From: Ceratothoa steindachneri
Lineage: Eukaryota > Arthropoda > Malacostraca > Isopoda > Cymothoidae
Direction of reading: 5' to 3'
Assembly (NCBI GenBank): GCA_963969495.1
Contig: OZ018321.1
Coordinates: forward strand, 132,774,293 to 132,838,292
DNA: 64,000 nucleotides
Part shown: in pieces, positions 49,737 through 60,969 of the stretch
How positions within the stretch are numbered: position 1 is the stretch's first letter
How the letters are laid out: every line of letters starts with the position of its first letter
Translations under genes and position numbers: made by a program
The notes under the pieces: generated by a model
Database searches by the model: none
What the model saw: the letters and a program-made list of their open reading frames with translations, nothing else
Told to the model about the DNA's origin: nothing

Positions 49737-52345
49737 CTAGTCTCGACTTGAACTGCTCAACCGAATTGATGTTGACAACTTCCATTGGAAGTTGTCACGG
49801 TGGTAACGCTTCAGTTCAAGTTTGTAGCCATGATTTCTGGTTCGTCCCTTGCTAAGCTGGAAAATATCCCTGTAGTCTACATCTTCGAAGCCTCTAAGCC
49901 GATAAGCTGACCACGCAGTCTCCGAGTCTCCAACAAGAACAAATCTAATTCTCGTATTGGTTGCCCTGGCTTGCACAAGTTCCAATCTCGCGATATCCTT
50001 TCGAAACGAAGGACTCCAAAATTGTACGGCATACTCCATGTGCAGTCGGACAATGGAGTTGTACAAACAGAGTACTATCTCCTTGTTGCGATATCCAAAC
50101 TGTCGCTTTATGTAACCTAACATCCTTTGAGCTTTCTTCTCCACCTCAATACACTTCTTCGAGAACTTGAGGTCACTAGTGATAGTTACACCCAAGTCCT
50201 TCTCAGTACCAGTGCATTCAAAAGCAGTGCCCTTAAGGATATGCAGTGATTGGGGGTTTCGGTGCCCGATATGCATCACTTTGCATTTGTTCACGTTAAA
50301 AGGCGTTCGCCACGTGTCTGACCACTCCCAAATCTTACGAAGATCTTCTTGTAGGCGGGCAGTATTTCCTTCCTTTGGGACGTTCATACCAAGCATGGTA
50401 TCATCGGAAAATTTAGAAATCTTCCTAACTATTTCACCATCCATGTCGTTAACATAGATGATGAACAGTAGTAGTCCCAGGACAGAACCTTGAGGAACAC
50501 CGCTAGTAACGGGCACCCACTCAGAAGCCTACAAATTCAACACTACCCGTTGCCGTCTGCCGCTTAGCCAGTTCTCTATCCAACCTGCTACATTTCCTTA
50601 ATGCTCAGCGTACGCACTTTCCGGAGAAGGCGGTGGTGTCGTACCTTATCAAAGGCTTTCTGAAAGTCTAAGTAGATAACGTCCACCGCCTTATCCTGAT
50701 CGTGCACACTGAAAACAAAGTGGAACAATTCCACAAGATTCGTCAGGCATGACCGTTGCCTTTGGAACCCGTGCTTGGAACTCTTCAATAGCAAGTTTGA
50801 CTCTAAATATGATGTTATTTTGTCCACCGTAATGCTTTCCATGAGTTTACCAACTATCGAAGTTAAACTAATAGGTCGGTAGTTCTACGGTTGGCTAGAG
50901 TCTCCTTTCTTGAAGATAGGAGTCACCTCCGCCTCACGCCAGTCTCCAGGAACGTATCCAGTCCTGATTTACATGTTGAAGATCGTGCCCTGATGCCATG
51001 ACACTTCTTCACGCACTTCTTTCAACACTTAAGGTAGAAACCCGTCCGGGCCAAGGGACTTATTCGTCTTTAAGTCAGTAATTTTTTTTCTACTTTGGTT
51101 TGGTTGTAGTCCATTTCCTCCAGCTTCTGACTCAAGTAAGAGTCCGTGGGCTGGTGATGGGACCACACTCTTCAGTGAATACTGAAGAGAAGTAGTTGTT
51201 TACGAGGTTTGCATTTCCTGCATCTGACTGCTTTAATGCCCCCTCCTCATTCACCAAAGGGTCAATCGTGCGATGGATTGGTTTACGGCTGTTTACATAA
51301 CCAAATAACTCCTTGGGGTTCTCTTTGCAAAGTCTCACTACTCGGAGCTCCTCGGCACGTTTTACTGCCCTTATGCTGGATTTTATTCTACTAGCTAGCC
51401 TACGGTACTCATCAAAGTCACCAGAAATCTTTGACTGCCAGCACACAGTTCTCTTCTCCCTCAGCAGTTGACCAACTTCTCGATTAAGCCACCTTGATTG
51501 AACAGAAGACCGACGCAAGCTTTTCACAGAGATAAATCGTGATTGAAGACTCATCAACGTAGTTTTGAACCTATTCCACAAATCTTCAACATTCTCACAC
51601 CCTTCTATCCTCGCATCAGCCAATCAACCACGAAGACCTGCAAAGTCTGCTCTTCTCAAATCAAGTTTCCTTGATTCATGAGTCGCAGACTCTACCTTGG
51701 GGACCTTGACTATAAATCTAACTAGTTAGTGGTTACTGCCACCGAGCTCGTCGCCTATATAGAGCCGCTCAACGATGTCATCCTCAGAGGTGACAACCGA
51801 GTCGAGAATATTATTTCCTGTTCGGCTCTCTCACCCATTGAATCAGGAACTCGTTGTTCGCGAACTCCAGAAGTAGTGCATTCTCGCCACAGGGTTCTCT
51901 GGTTTCCCAGTCAACTTGGCTGTTGAAGTCTCCCGTGACGATACACATTCTATCTTCAACAAGTTCACACAGCAGCCAGTACAGATTCCTGCCCTTCTCA
52001 AAAAGTTGGGCATGGGGTCTATACAGCAGTAGGGTCTTGTATCTGGCAGGACCTATCTCTAGGTCTACACCTAGTAGCTCATGGTCGGATACAATGTTTC
52101 AGTTCGTCGTTTTAAATGTATCCTTAACATACAACATCACACCGCCACCCTCTCTGCCTAGCCTATCTGTTAAGAATAGTTGGTAACGGGGAATCGTGAA
52201 TTCATCCTCAAAATCTTGGTTTGAGGTTTTTACTCACGACTCTTTTATGGCCACCATCTCAGGTTCTTCCCTCGCTACGAGGCTACGAAGTTCAAGAAAC
52301 TTGTTCCTGATTGACCTTGCATTAAACAAAAGAACTTTCAGGGAG
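49737..52345 (-). pseudogene. CR1 copy C ORF2: endonuclease + RT
   Basis: Minus order: endonuclease 52,345-51,640 (FNARSIRN start, then YRPHAQ-type and GDFN blocks in broken frames). Linker 51,623-51,132 (RWLNREVGQLLREKR, NPKELFGYVNSRKPIH). RT 50,960-49,950: SKHGFQRQRSCLTNLVELF, YLDFQKAFDKVRHHRLL, SGVPQGSVLGLLLF, KFSDDTMLG. The catalytic block is FSDD rather than FADD. The C-terminal domain has a deletion that joins QARATN to GDSETAW, removing LIP...YEDRLRELD. Confidence 0.9.
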
Positions 52346-52439
52346 TTTCTGAATGTAGGACTCCCCATGCTCTTCCGTTTCATGTCTTATTCGTCTCTCT
52401 ATTCCCTCTTGGTGGCGTGGTGGCATCCTTTCTAGTGAC

Positions 52440-53620
52440 CTCCGATTAGGTCGTTTCAGGAGTGACATGGGCGTACTGGCGCATGCCTGCCTTCACCCTG
52501 GGCCGGACACTCCTTTGGGTCCGCTCCACGACATCCTAGATCATGTTACAGAGTACAATTTATCCTTTAAACGAAATATGTACTCCGTTCCCTTAGTAGA
52601 GATCGTTCCTACCATAAAAGGTGCGGTAAGGGTCAACAAAAAAGACCCCCTCCGCCGTAAACAAATCTGCCAGGCGTCGGTTCAAAGAGACGTTCCTTGA
52701 ATGAGCGGTCCGGGTTGGACCTCTTCCCGGGAGCACGCCGATTACGACACATCTGAGGGTTTTCAACCCACAGTCTTCCACAGCTACCATGGCCGTGTGA
52801 AGAATCTTACCTGTAGGGCCTACCCTACCTCGTCTGAGGCAGAGGTCATTGCAACTTACCATCATGACAACGACTGAGATCTCACAAATCTGAGATTTCT
52901 CCGCCTCTACTCTAATCTGGTGGTTTCTCCGTCCTGGCAGGCAGCTTACCTTCATACTGGCGTAAAGGCGGGTCACTAGCAGAGGTTGCAGATCCCGTGC
53001 TTGAGAATCACCAATAAGGTTTACCCTCGCTCATTTGGCTGCAGAGGACAGAGTCCTTCCTTTCAGAAGCGACTTGTCTGTTTCCTCTTTCTTCTCCATA
53101 TTTCTCTTTTTTTTTTCTTCTTCTTCTTCCTTTTTCCTTATCTTCCTTTGGCTTCTCTTCTTTTGTTTCTACTTTCTCTTCTTTTGTTTCTACTTTCTCT
53201 TCTTCTTTTTTCTTTCCCTCCTTCCTCTTTCTTTTCTTCTTCTGGGCTTGAGAATCACCAATAAGGTTTACCCTCGCTCATTTGGCTGCAGAGGACAGAG
53301 TCCTTCCTTTCAGAAGCGACTTGTCTGTTTCCTCTTTCTTCTCCATATTTCTCTTCTTTTTTTTTCTTCTTCTTCCTTTTTCCTTATCTTCCTTTGGCTT
53401 CTCTTCTTTTGTTTCTACTTTCTCTTCTTCTTTTTTCTTTCCCTCCTTCCTCTTTCTTTTCTTCTTCTGGGCTCGTTGAGCCAGGTTCGCAGCAGCTGGC
53501 TACAGTTCTGTCTCGGGGTCCTTCTCCTTGTTTTTGGTCCTCCCTAGGACGGACAGCCCATGTCGTGCCACACCTCCAAACTGAGCAGCACAAGCGATCC
53601 CATAAAGACCACTGATTTTT
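52440..53620 (-). pseudogene. CR1 copy C ORF1: finger, coiled coil, esterase-like domain
   Basis: Esterase-like part: RVNLIGDSQARDLQPLL (~53,025-52,980) keeps the Ser nucleophile of the GDS block. Then VVVMMVSCNDLCLRRGRVG and SLNRRLADLFTAEGVFFVDP (52,880-52,620). A stop follows YGRNDLY (~52,593), upstream of the His block. N-terminal part: Lys/Glu-rich helix (KKKRKRKKEGKKKEEEK) and a Cys-rich start near 53,590. The segment 53,000-53,246 is duplicated in 53,247-53,473, so the protein would repeat the coiled coil and GDS start. Confidence 0.75.
53000..53473. repeat. Tandem duplication inside CR1 copy C ORF1
   Basis: CTTGAGAATCACCAATAAGG at 53,000 recurs at 53,247. Units of 247 and ~227 bp are almost identical; the second has one fewer CTTCTTTTGTTTCTACTTT sub-repeat. 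The near identity points to a recent event compared with the element's age. Confidence 0.92.
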
Positions 53621-53899
53621 CGACCGGGAAACTAACAGGTTGAAGCTTCGTCAGCGGCCGTACTAGTTGCCTTCAGACGGCCAGATTAAAAGCAACTGCA
53701 CCTAAGGAAAGAATGAGAAGATACCGGTGCAAATGACTACGGCCACATCCGGGACTTTGCACTGGCTTGGCAGCCAGCGAGGCTCAGAAGCCCTCTCACA
53801 TAAGAGCAATCCGGCCTAGGTGCACTAAGAAACGGTCACAGGGGGCTGTTCAGGCCATTACAAGCAGGAGGGAAAAAATACTATAGAGAGTGGGGAAGA

Positions 53900-55345
53900 G
53901 GTAAGGAATTGGGCATGGTTGAAAGGTGATGGGATACATATAGAAGCTGAAGGGGTACACATAACAAGGGAAATAAAAAGATGGATTTAGGATGAGAGAC
54001 AGGTGAGAGGAAAGTGGAGGCTCACATATTGTGAAACCGTATTAAGAAGGAGGGGAAGAGAAAGTGTATGAATGCGAAAAGTGGAAGGTATTTAAAAGTG
54101 GGATATGTTAATTGTCAAGAGTTTGAATTAGGAAAAGGAAGAAAGAATGTCAGGATGCCGAAAAGCTAGGATAAAAATCCAATGAATGTAAGGAGGTAGA
54201 TGAATATAAAATATTGGGGACGGGGAGGCCACAGGAAGAAGATGGATTTAATAGGATGGGTTTAATAGGATATAAGGATATAATATGCCTAGAAGAAGAA
54301 AGATAGAATGAAAGAACTAGGAATAATGGTATGTAAGGGAGATTGTCAACTTATAGTCATACAAGGAAGTCAAAATGGGCGATATCGGTATAGTATAACA
54401 AGATATAATGCGTAAATACAGGGTGCAGTGTCGTTTGAGTTGAAATAGATGACTGAATGGATGATGAATGAAAAACGGTTACTGATAGTTGATTTTAATA
54501 CCCATATTGACCTGCTTGGTGAAAATGTAAACATGAATAGATGGATGGTAGACTGATGGCTGGTTGAGTATGATGTTCATATGAAAAATTTAGAAGTACT
54601 AAGAATCTCTGCATGAGATAAGGAATACGAAAGAGTGTAATTGATTTTATGGAAGTGAATGATATGGCATGGGATGAATGAGAAGTAATGGAGAGAGATG
54701 ATTACGACATATGCTTTAAAACAGACCGCAATGTCTTAATTGTAAAGATCAGATGGAATGGAAAATGTTAAGAGAGGACCAGTTTAAGAAGAGTAGTGTA
54801 GAAAAGAAAGACCTGATTCGGATTAATACAGATAAAGTATGTAAAATAAGCTATGTGAGTATAGAAGGACCGGAAATTTGCAAACTTATTACACAAGGCT
54901 ACTAAATTGTATAAAATAGGTCGCAAAGAAGGAAATTGGAGTGAAGTATATCAGCAACAGAAGAAAGAGAAAAAGTAAAACCTGGTGGAATGAGACCATA
55001 GGAAGGGAAATCAGAAAGAGAAAGAACCTGAACAGGAGAAAGAGGAAATTGTTAAAAGGCATAGCTAAGAATAATAATAATGAGGAGCATGAAACCTTAC
55101 AACGAATGAAAGCGCAGTATAACGAACAAAAGAAGAAAGAATTAATAAGGAGAGCAAAATGCAAAAAAGATGGCAAAATGGTTAAAGGTTGGAAGAATAA
55201 AATGGGCGAGAGAGAGAAGGAATAGAGGATGTTTATGACATGCCAAATAAGGAAGGAGGATACAAGTTTTATGATTATATTAATGAGAGAGAACAGAAAG
55301 ATCCCTAAGCTAAATGATATAAGTACCCAGTGTATTGTAAAAAAA
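53900..55345 (+). pseudogene. Split LINE, part 1: endonuclease and linker
   Basis: Decayed endonuclease: EKRLLIVDFNTHIDLLGENV (~54,470; GDFNxH block with Gly changed to Val). Linker, open at 54,941-55,225: KSKTWWNETIGREIRKRKNL ... AQYNEQKKKELIRRAKC, the WWNxEI..I..RK...Y...K..... IxxAK pattern found between endonuclease and RT of many LINEs. It continues RKIPKLNDISTQCI to ~55,345, where a CR1-like element interrupts it. Clade not determined. Confidence 0.65.
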
Positions 55346-55349
55346 TTTA

Positions 55350-57200
55350 AAAGTTAATTAAGGTAAGAAAGAGAAATTATGAAATTACAGTAATAAGTAA
55401 GGCAATGGAAGATCCCAAAGGTTTCTTTTAATTATACAGACCCAAGACTAGAGATTAAGTAGGCCCAATTAAAACTACAGATGGAGAGTTAGGAAGTGAT
55501 AGTGATGAAATGGCTAGGATGTTAAAAAAGTATTTTCTCTCAATATTAACACTCGAGGATATTCTAATTATCCCTGAAGGTATCTTCATCTTCAAGGGTA
55601 ATGAGGAGAACTTAAAGGACATTTTAATTACAAAGGAGATAGTCTAAAAAGAACTATATAGAATTTATTTAGTAAAGCACCGGGCCTTAAGGTGTTTCTC
55701 CTAAGATTCCGAAGGAATGTAAGGATGTATTAAGTGAGCCTCTAGCATGCCTATTTAGAAAATGGTTACATACTAGCATTGTAGCAACAGCATGGAAGAA
55801 AGCTAATGTGATACCTATATTTAAGAAGGAGGATAAAACAATTATGTCTAATTACCGACCAGTGAGTTTGACATGATGGAATCTATATTAGCAAAATCTA
55901 TTTGGGATCACTTAGATAAATCTAAATTGATTAATTAATCTCAACACGGCTTTACTAGGGGTAAATCGTGTTTGACTAATTTACTGTCTTTTTATAGCGG
56001 GGTGTACGATGCTGCTGATAGTGATGAGAAGTTGATAATTACGATATTGTTTACTTGAATTTTAGTAGGGCTTTCGACAGGGTGCCACACTTAAGACTTT
56101 TAAATAAAATTAAAGCTTAGAGGATTGATGAAAGGATTTTAGGGTGGATTAATTCGTGGCTTAATGACAGAAAGCAAAGAGTTTAGATCGGATTAAAGCT
56201 GACTGGGGAAAAGTTACCAGTGGGGTTCCTCAGAGGTCGCTGTTGGGGCCGTTGTTGTCCTTGATTTCTATTAATGATCTTGACCAAAATATAATTAGTG
56301 ATCTGAGTAAGTTTGCAGATCAGACTAAGTTAGGTAGGATTATAAGTTCTGACTCAGATGCTGAGGCATTACAAAATTAATTAACCATGCTATCCCAATG
56401 GGAAGAGAAATGGCAATTGGAATCTAACATAAGCAAGTGTACTCTACTTAGTATAGGTAGCTGCAATCCACTAAGTAATTATAAAGTTAATGGGAGAGTT
56501 TTAGGAAGGTGAGAATTCAAAAGAGACTTAGGTGTCCGCGTAAGTTCGACCTCCGGCCTAGAAAGCAATGCATACGTGCTAGGAATACAACTAATAGGGA
56601 TTTGGGTTTATTGGGAGAAGTGTAAGTAATAGAAGCATTGATGTCATTCTGAAACTGTACCTGGCATTCATTAGGCCTCATTTTAACTATGCCGTGAATT
56701 TTGGTCACTATATTATAGGATACATATTCCTTTATCTGAGTTTGGGCAAAGAAGGATGACTAATATCATTCATGGGTTGAGGAGCTTACCTTATGGTGAA
56801 AGGCTTACGAGACTAAATCTACATACGTTAGAAAGAAGAAGAGTTCGAGGGGACTTGATTGAAATCTTCACTTGGGTAAAAGGTTATAATAGGAGAGACA
56901 TAGCTAAGGTTCTTATTTTTAGTGTTCATGATAGCACACGTGGCAACTGGTTTAAGCTGGACAAGTTTAGGTTTATGAAAGAGATGGGTAGAAATTGTTT
57001 TACAAATCGAGTGGTAGATGAATGGAGTAGACTCACTAGTCGTGATAGAAACCTCCTCTCTGCAGGGTTTCAAGAATGAATTGGATAGATTAATGGATGA
57101 GGATGGTAGGTAGGACTGAATTTGGTGTTGGGAACAAGAACTGCCTTATATAGGTTATTGATTATCCTCTTGTAGACTTTTTCTTATGTTCTGGTGTTCT
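55350..57200 (+). mobile_element. Second CR1-like LINE family, inserted in the split LINE
   Basis: 5'-truncated in the linker: RKRNYEITVISKAMEDPKGF. RT: SQHGFTRGKSCLTNLLSFYS, RAFDRVPHLRLL, SGVPQRSLLGPLLSLISIND, SKFADQTKLG (catalytic FADD reads FADQ). C-terminal part, open at 56,756-57,079: RLTRLNLHTLERRRVRGDLI, EIFTWVKGY, FTNRVVDEWSRL. It ends in a 3' UTR with CTTATGTTCTGGTGTTCT. Motif wording (ERRRVRGDLIEIF) differs from copies A-C, so this is a separate CR1/L2-like family. Several stops and frameshifts. Confidence 0.88.
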
Positions 57201-57214
57201 AAAATATTAAAAAT

Positions 57215-57503
57215 AATAATGCATTTTAATATGGCTGAGAATGAGGCTTGGAGGTTATAAGAAATAAATCTTGCAGAAAAAAATGGAGCATTGGAAGTTA
57301 CAAATATGGACATAGAGAAGGCTGTGATGAAAACAAAAGGTGTAAAACAATGGATAAAGACTTAATGAATGAACAATTTATATAGCACAGAGAGGAGACA
57401 ATGAAGATAGTCTAAAAGAGTTATTCAACGATATACTTGAGTGCCAGATGAGTGGATGAAGAGTAGAGTTAATCTTATATATCGGGGTAGAAGGAAAGAG
57501 AAT
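57215..57503 (+). pseudogene. Split LINE, part 2: start of RT
   Basis: ENEAWRL...EINLAEKNGALEVTNMD then IEKAVMKTKG, MDKDLMNEQF. These are the residues before the RT palm in LINEs. The frame reaches a GRKEREN-type tract at 57,503, where solo LTR 2 interrupts it. Confidence 0.7.
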
Positions 57504-58967
57504 TGTGATAGAACGAGTTAAAGCTGCGTTTAATTTCAACTCCTATCCCGTATTATTTAAAACCACGATGCTGCCCACGTGCATCTTCGATTCGAGGCTT
57601 GGAGTCTTATCACAGCTACCGGATGTCAATGTTTAAACAAGGAGGTTATCGTCCCCCCGTTCGCCCCCATACGCCGACCTCGCCAGATTGAGTAAGGCTT
57701 ATGGGCAGATAAGGCATTGTTCTCCGGCTCGGCTGTGCGTTCCCTCGAAGCTTCCACCCCATTCTCCCCCACGCCAAGGAGATTTCCTGGCTATTTATTT
57801 GGAAACTTTACCACTAAGATCAGATTGGAGATCCAGATTTTCGTCGCGAAACATCACCACGACCCTCTCTCCCTTTGTGCGCCAAGGGACCTCGACCTCG
57901 AGATTCACCATCACTTGTCCAGAAGGAGGACAATATTCCTTGAGTGCCAAAGGTTCGAGCCTTTCCGACGCCAAGTCCCCAAGGCTTTCCCCCCTGTTGT
58001 TCAAAGGAGAACAGCATTAGAACAGCCATTGTTCGTTTTGAGCCCTTCGCCAAGAAAGGGTTCTCATCCCCCCCTGTTGTTCAAGGACAACAGCATTAGA
58101 ACAGCCATTGTTCGTTTTGAGCCCTTCGCCAAGAAACGGTTCTCACCCCCCCCCCTGTTGTTCAGAGGAGAACAACATTAGAACATCCATTGTTCTTGAG
58201 CCCGTAGACAAGAGACGGTTCTCATCCCCCCCTTTGTTCAGAAGAGAACAACCTAGAACAGCCATTGTTTGTTTTGAGCCCTTCGCCAAGAAACGGTTCT
58301 CACCCCCCCTGTTGTTTAAAGGAGAACAACATTAGAACAGCCATTGTTCTTGAGCCCGTAGACAAGAGACGGTTCTCATCCCCCCCCTTTGTTCAGAAGA
58401 GAACAACCTAGAACAGCCATTGTTCTTCAAGCCGTTCGTCGAGAAACGGTTCTCCTTCCCAAGACGCCTCGTCAGGATCCTTTTATTCCCCCCCTTCGGC
58501 TGGAGCTCGCCAGCGGACCGAAACTCCTTTGCGCCACCTTCCACTGCACCACTAGTGCCAAAGTTACGTAAGCCAAACTTCACCTTTGAGTATTGATCCC
58601 TTTTGTCAATTCTATCCTGTGCTTTAAATTGTTTATCGAACCATCCCATCTCTTTAACTCTATATTTGTTTTACCTTTTTTAATCCCTTAAATCCTTGGA
58701 TTAGCCCGAGTCTCCACGACCCTTTCCATTCTGTTTATGTCAATATTTTCCGTTTTTGTGTTTGCTGATAGTTATTATTAATAAAACTCTATTTTATTAA
58801 TGATAGCAATATTATTATCCTTGAGCTCAGTTCCACTTCTTAAGCATATCGAAGATACATAATATCGGCCGCCAGACAGTAACGCACTCTAAAGATAATT
58901 AAGGAAGTTCCCTTAACGAATAGTGTTATATATATGGTATCGTCGGGAGTCATTCTACGACAAGAAT
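57499..58967. mobile_element. Solo LTR 2 with perfect 5-bp target-site duplication
   Basis: LTR 57,504-58,962 (1,459 bp), starting TGTGATAGAA and ending CTACGACA, flanked on both sides by AGAAT (57,499-57,503 and 58,963-58,967). Same family as 46,291-47,592: shared CAAGGAGGTT, GCCAGATTGAGTWAGGCTTA, TTCCACTTCTTAAG and TATCGTCGGGAG. It contains a hairpin-rich minisatellite (57,990-58,460). The host LINE reads on at 58,968. Confidence 0.93.
57990..58460 (+). repeat. ~80-bp minisatellite inside solo LTR 2
   Basis: About six units of CCCCTGTTGTTCAAAGGAGA-ACAGCATTAGAACAGCC-ATTGTTC...CCAAGAAACGGTTCTCA. Each unit has two dyads: GTTGTTC/GAACAAC and AGAACA/TGTTCT. Solo LTR 1 has the equivalent as a single unit near 46,770-46,860. 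Confidence 0.88.
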
Positions 58968-60550
58968 GAATCTTGGAAACTATCAGCCAATTGTAATTGT
59001 GAAATTTGTATGCAAAATATTTCAAAGGATAAGGGCAGGTAAATTACAGGAGTTGGCTGATAGAGAAGGCATAATAGATGATAAACAAAATGGATTAAGA
59101 GAACGTTAGATAATGTGTTTGTCTTGTAGTTCATTTGTATATGCAGGAAGAGTAGAAAGCATCTATAAGTATATTTCCTGGACATAGAGAATGCATTTGA
59201 CAGTAAATAGAAACAAGTTATGTGTGAGATTGAATGAAGAAGGTATAGATGAAAATATTCCGAATATGATTAAGAGTTTTAATCTAAACAATAAAGCAAA
59301 GATGATTCTGACAGGGGTGTAAACTGAAAGGATGCTAAATGATGTGTGAATGAAATAGGGATGCACCATGTCTCCACAGCTTTTTAGTCTGTCCATTGAT
59401 GAACTAGTACAAATATTTAAGCGTACCAGAGGAAGATTAGGGATAGGCGATAGAAGTATCGATTGTTTAGCATTTCAGATGACATCATGGTAATGCGTGG
59501 AAATGGAGATCTGCAATTAATGCTTGATGTTAGAGCGGACCATAAAAATGAATGGAAGGTAAAAATTAATGTTTGGGTACAATTAGGTGAAGGTATGAAT
59601 GGTGTATGGCTTTTAGGAAATGAGCTTCTGGAAGTGGTGGAGGAATATAAGTATTTAAGCACTAACATTGGTAATTGAGTAAATGTATTCGACAAGCGTA
59701 AAAGAAGGAAGGAGTTAGAGATGCTAAGAATGATTGGAATGTTAAGAGAGGTCATGGCAAAGCAGACTAATGGTTATAAAAGTATCAAAGAGGTCTGGAA
59801 TAGAGTGGAAGTTACACGAGGTCTATATAAATATAAGAATGTAAGGTGAGCAAAAGGAATTGGATAGGGTGGAGGAAATCCAGAATAAAGTGACTAGAAT
59901 GTGTTTGGGCGCAAACGGGTGTTTAGGGGTGGAAGTATTGAGAGGAAAGGGTGAATGGAGCAAATACTATGAGAGGATTGTCAAAATTAAAATGCGTTAA
60001 TTAGTGTACTTGGAAAGCCTGAATGCCCCGAGCCAGGTAAAATGGGTATATAGAATGAACATAAGAAGAGAATGGAAGAAGAAAGTTGAAAAATATAGGA
60101 AATAAAGTACAAACTTTGGGGAAATGGCACGAACCAAGCAATGGGGGATGAAATAGAGGACAGAATAAAGAACTGAAACAGAGAATGGGCGGAAGGGAGT
60201 GGGAGAATCAGGACTCTATGGATGTATAAAATAAACTAAAACAAGAAGTGGAGAACTTCTAGTAAGGAACAGTTCTCTGGAATCAGTTTCTATTCAAAGC
60301 AAAAACTGACCCACTGGAGGAACGTATAGGTGAAATAAATGTTGAGTTGAATATAAAAATTATAAGGGAAATGTAACTTAAGCAGTGAAACACATGGTAG
60401 CAGAATGCACTTAGTATGAATGGGAGAGAGAGATATAATGATTCAAGAGATGAATGACCTGTTGGGTAGGGATATAAAGGTTGAAGTCAGAGAGAGGGAT
60501 GATCTGGGATTAATAGCAGTATTTGGGTATTAGATAGGGTAAGAAAGGGT
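58968..60550 (+). pseudogene. Split LINE, part 3: RT and C-terminus
   Basis: Directly after the LTR: LGNYQPIVIVKFVCKIFQRI (NYRPIxLxxVxxKxF block), LADREGIIDDKQNGLRER (~59,050), RNKLCVRLNEEGIDENIPNM, then GCTMSPQLFSLSIDELVQIF (~59,370; RT block B). CLAFQMT where CLAFADD is expected (~59,467; one-base slip). VEEYKYLSTNIGN (~59,640). A Cys/His remnant VKHMVAEC and MNDLLGRDIKVEVRERDDLG lie near the end (~60,400-60,500). Joined to parts 1 and 2 in order, it forms one LINE interrupted twice. Confidence 0.78.
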
Positions 60551-60969
60551 GGACAGAAAGAAAAATACTATAGCTGATATCACAGAAGAATCTCTGACCA
60601 GGATATAAAAGAAGAAGGGATTACATGAAACATAGACGTTAGTGGTACATGAACATATATAGGGTAGAAAGGGAAGCCTAGAACCATAAGAGAAAAGGAT
60701 GAAACTAAAAGGTTGACGGTAGTAAAGTATGATAAGGTGTGAGCAATAGATTAAAATAGCTGCGATAGAATGGTGGTCGAGGCATTTTAGTATGATATGA
60801 AAAGGAATGTAGGGGGAAGTTGGTTTAGCGAATTGAAGGAAATACCGGATATTGCAAAAGTCATGTTGCACTGACTACGACGCTCTCAAAACGGAAACAA
60901 TCATAGTTTGGATGCATTTAGACAATTATTTATTGTTTTAACATATAAATACTGGTTTAAGTTGTAATA
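60551..60969. other. Probable 3' UTR of the split LINE and mariner flank
   Basis: No coding match. Mariner terminal repeats could not be recognised here. Confidence 0.35.

Larger units (their letters stand above)
49575..53860 (-). mobile_element. CR1-like LINE, copy C (nearly full length)
   Basis: Same family as copy A, reversed. 3' UTR with stem-loop at ~49,575-49,650, ORF2 49,737-52,345, ORF1 ~52,440-53,620, then ~240 bp of 5' leader. The right end is placed at ~53,860 where another LINE starts. ORF1 contains a tandem duplication. Broken by frameshifts and stops in both ORFs. Confidence 0.9.

Noticed and set aside
53035..53547. 170-codon Phe/Ser/Leu-rich plus-strand ORF with internal repeat
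   Set aside because: Antisense of the Lys/Glu-rich ORF1 of CR1 copy C; the repeat is the tandem duplication.
58190..58440. True glucocorticoid/androgen-type response elements in the LTR minisatellite
   Set aside because: Half-sites match but the spacer is 5 bases instead of 3, and the organism appears to be an invertebrate.
57688..58649. Several 70-150-codon ORFs on both strands
   Set aside because: They lie inside solo LTR 2 and its minisatellite; LTRs are non-coding and the frames repeat with the units.
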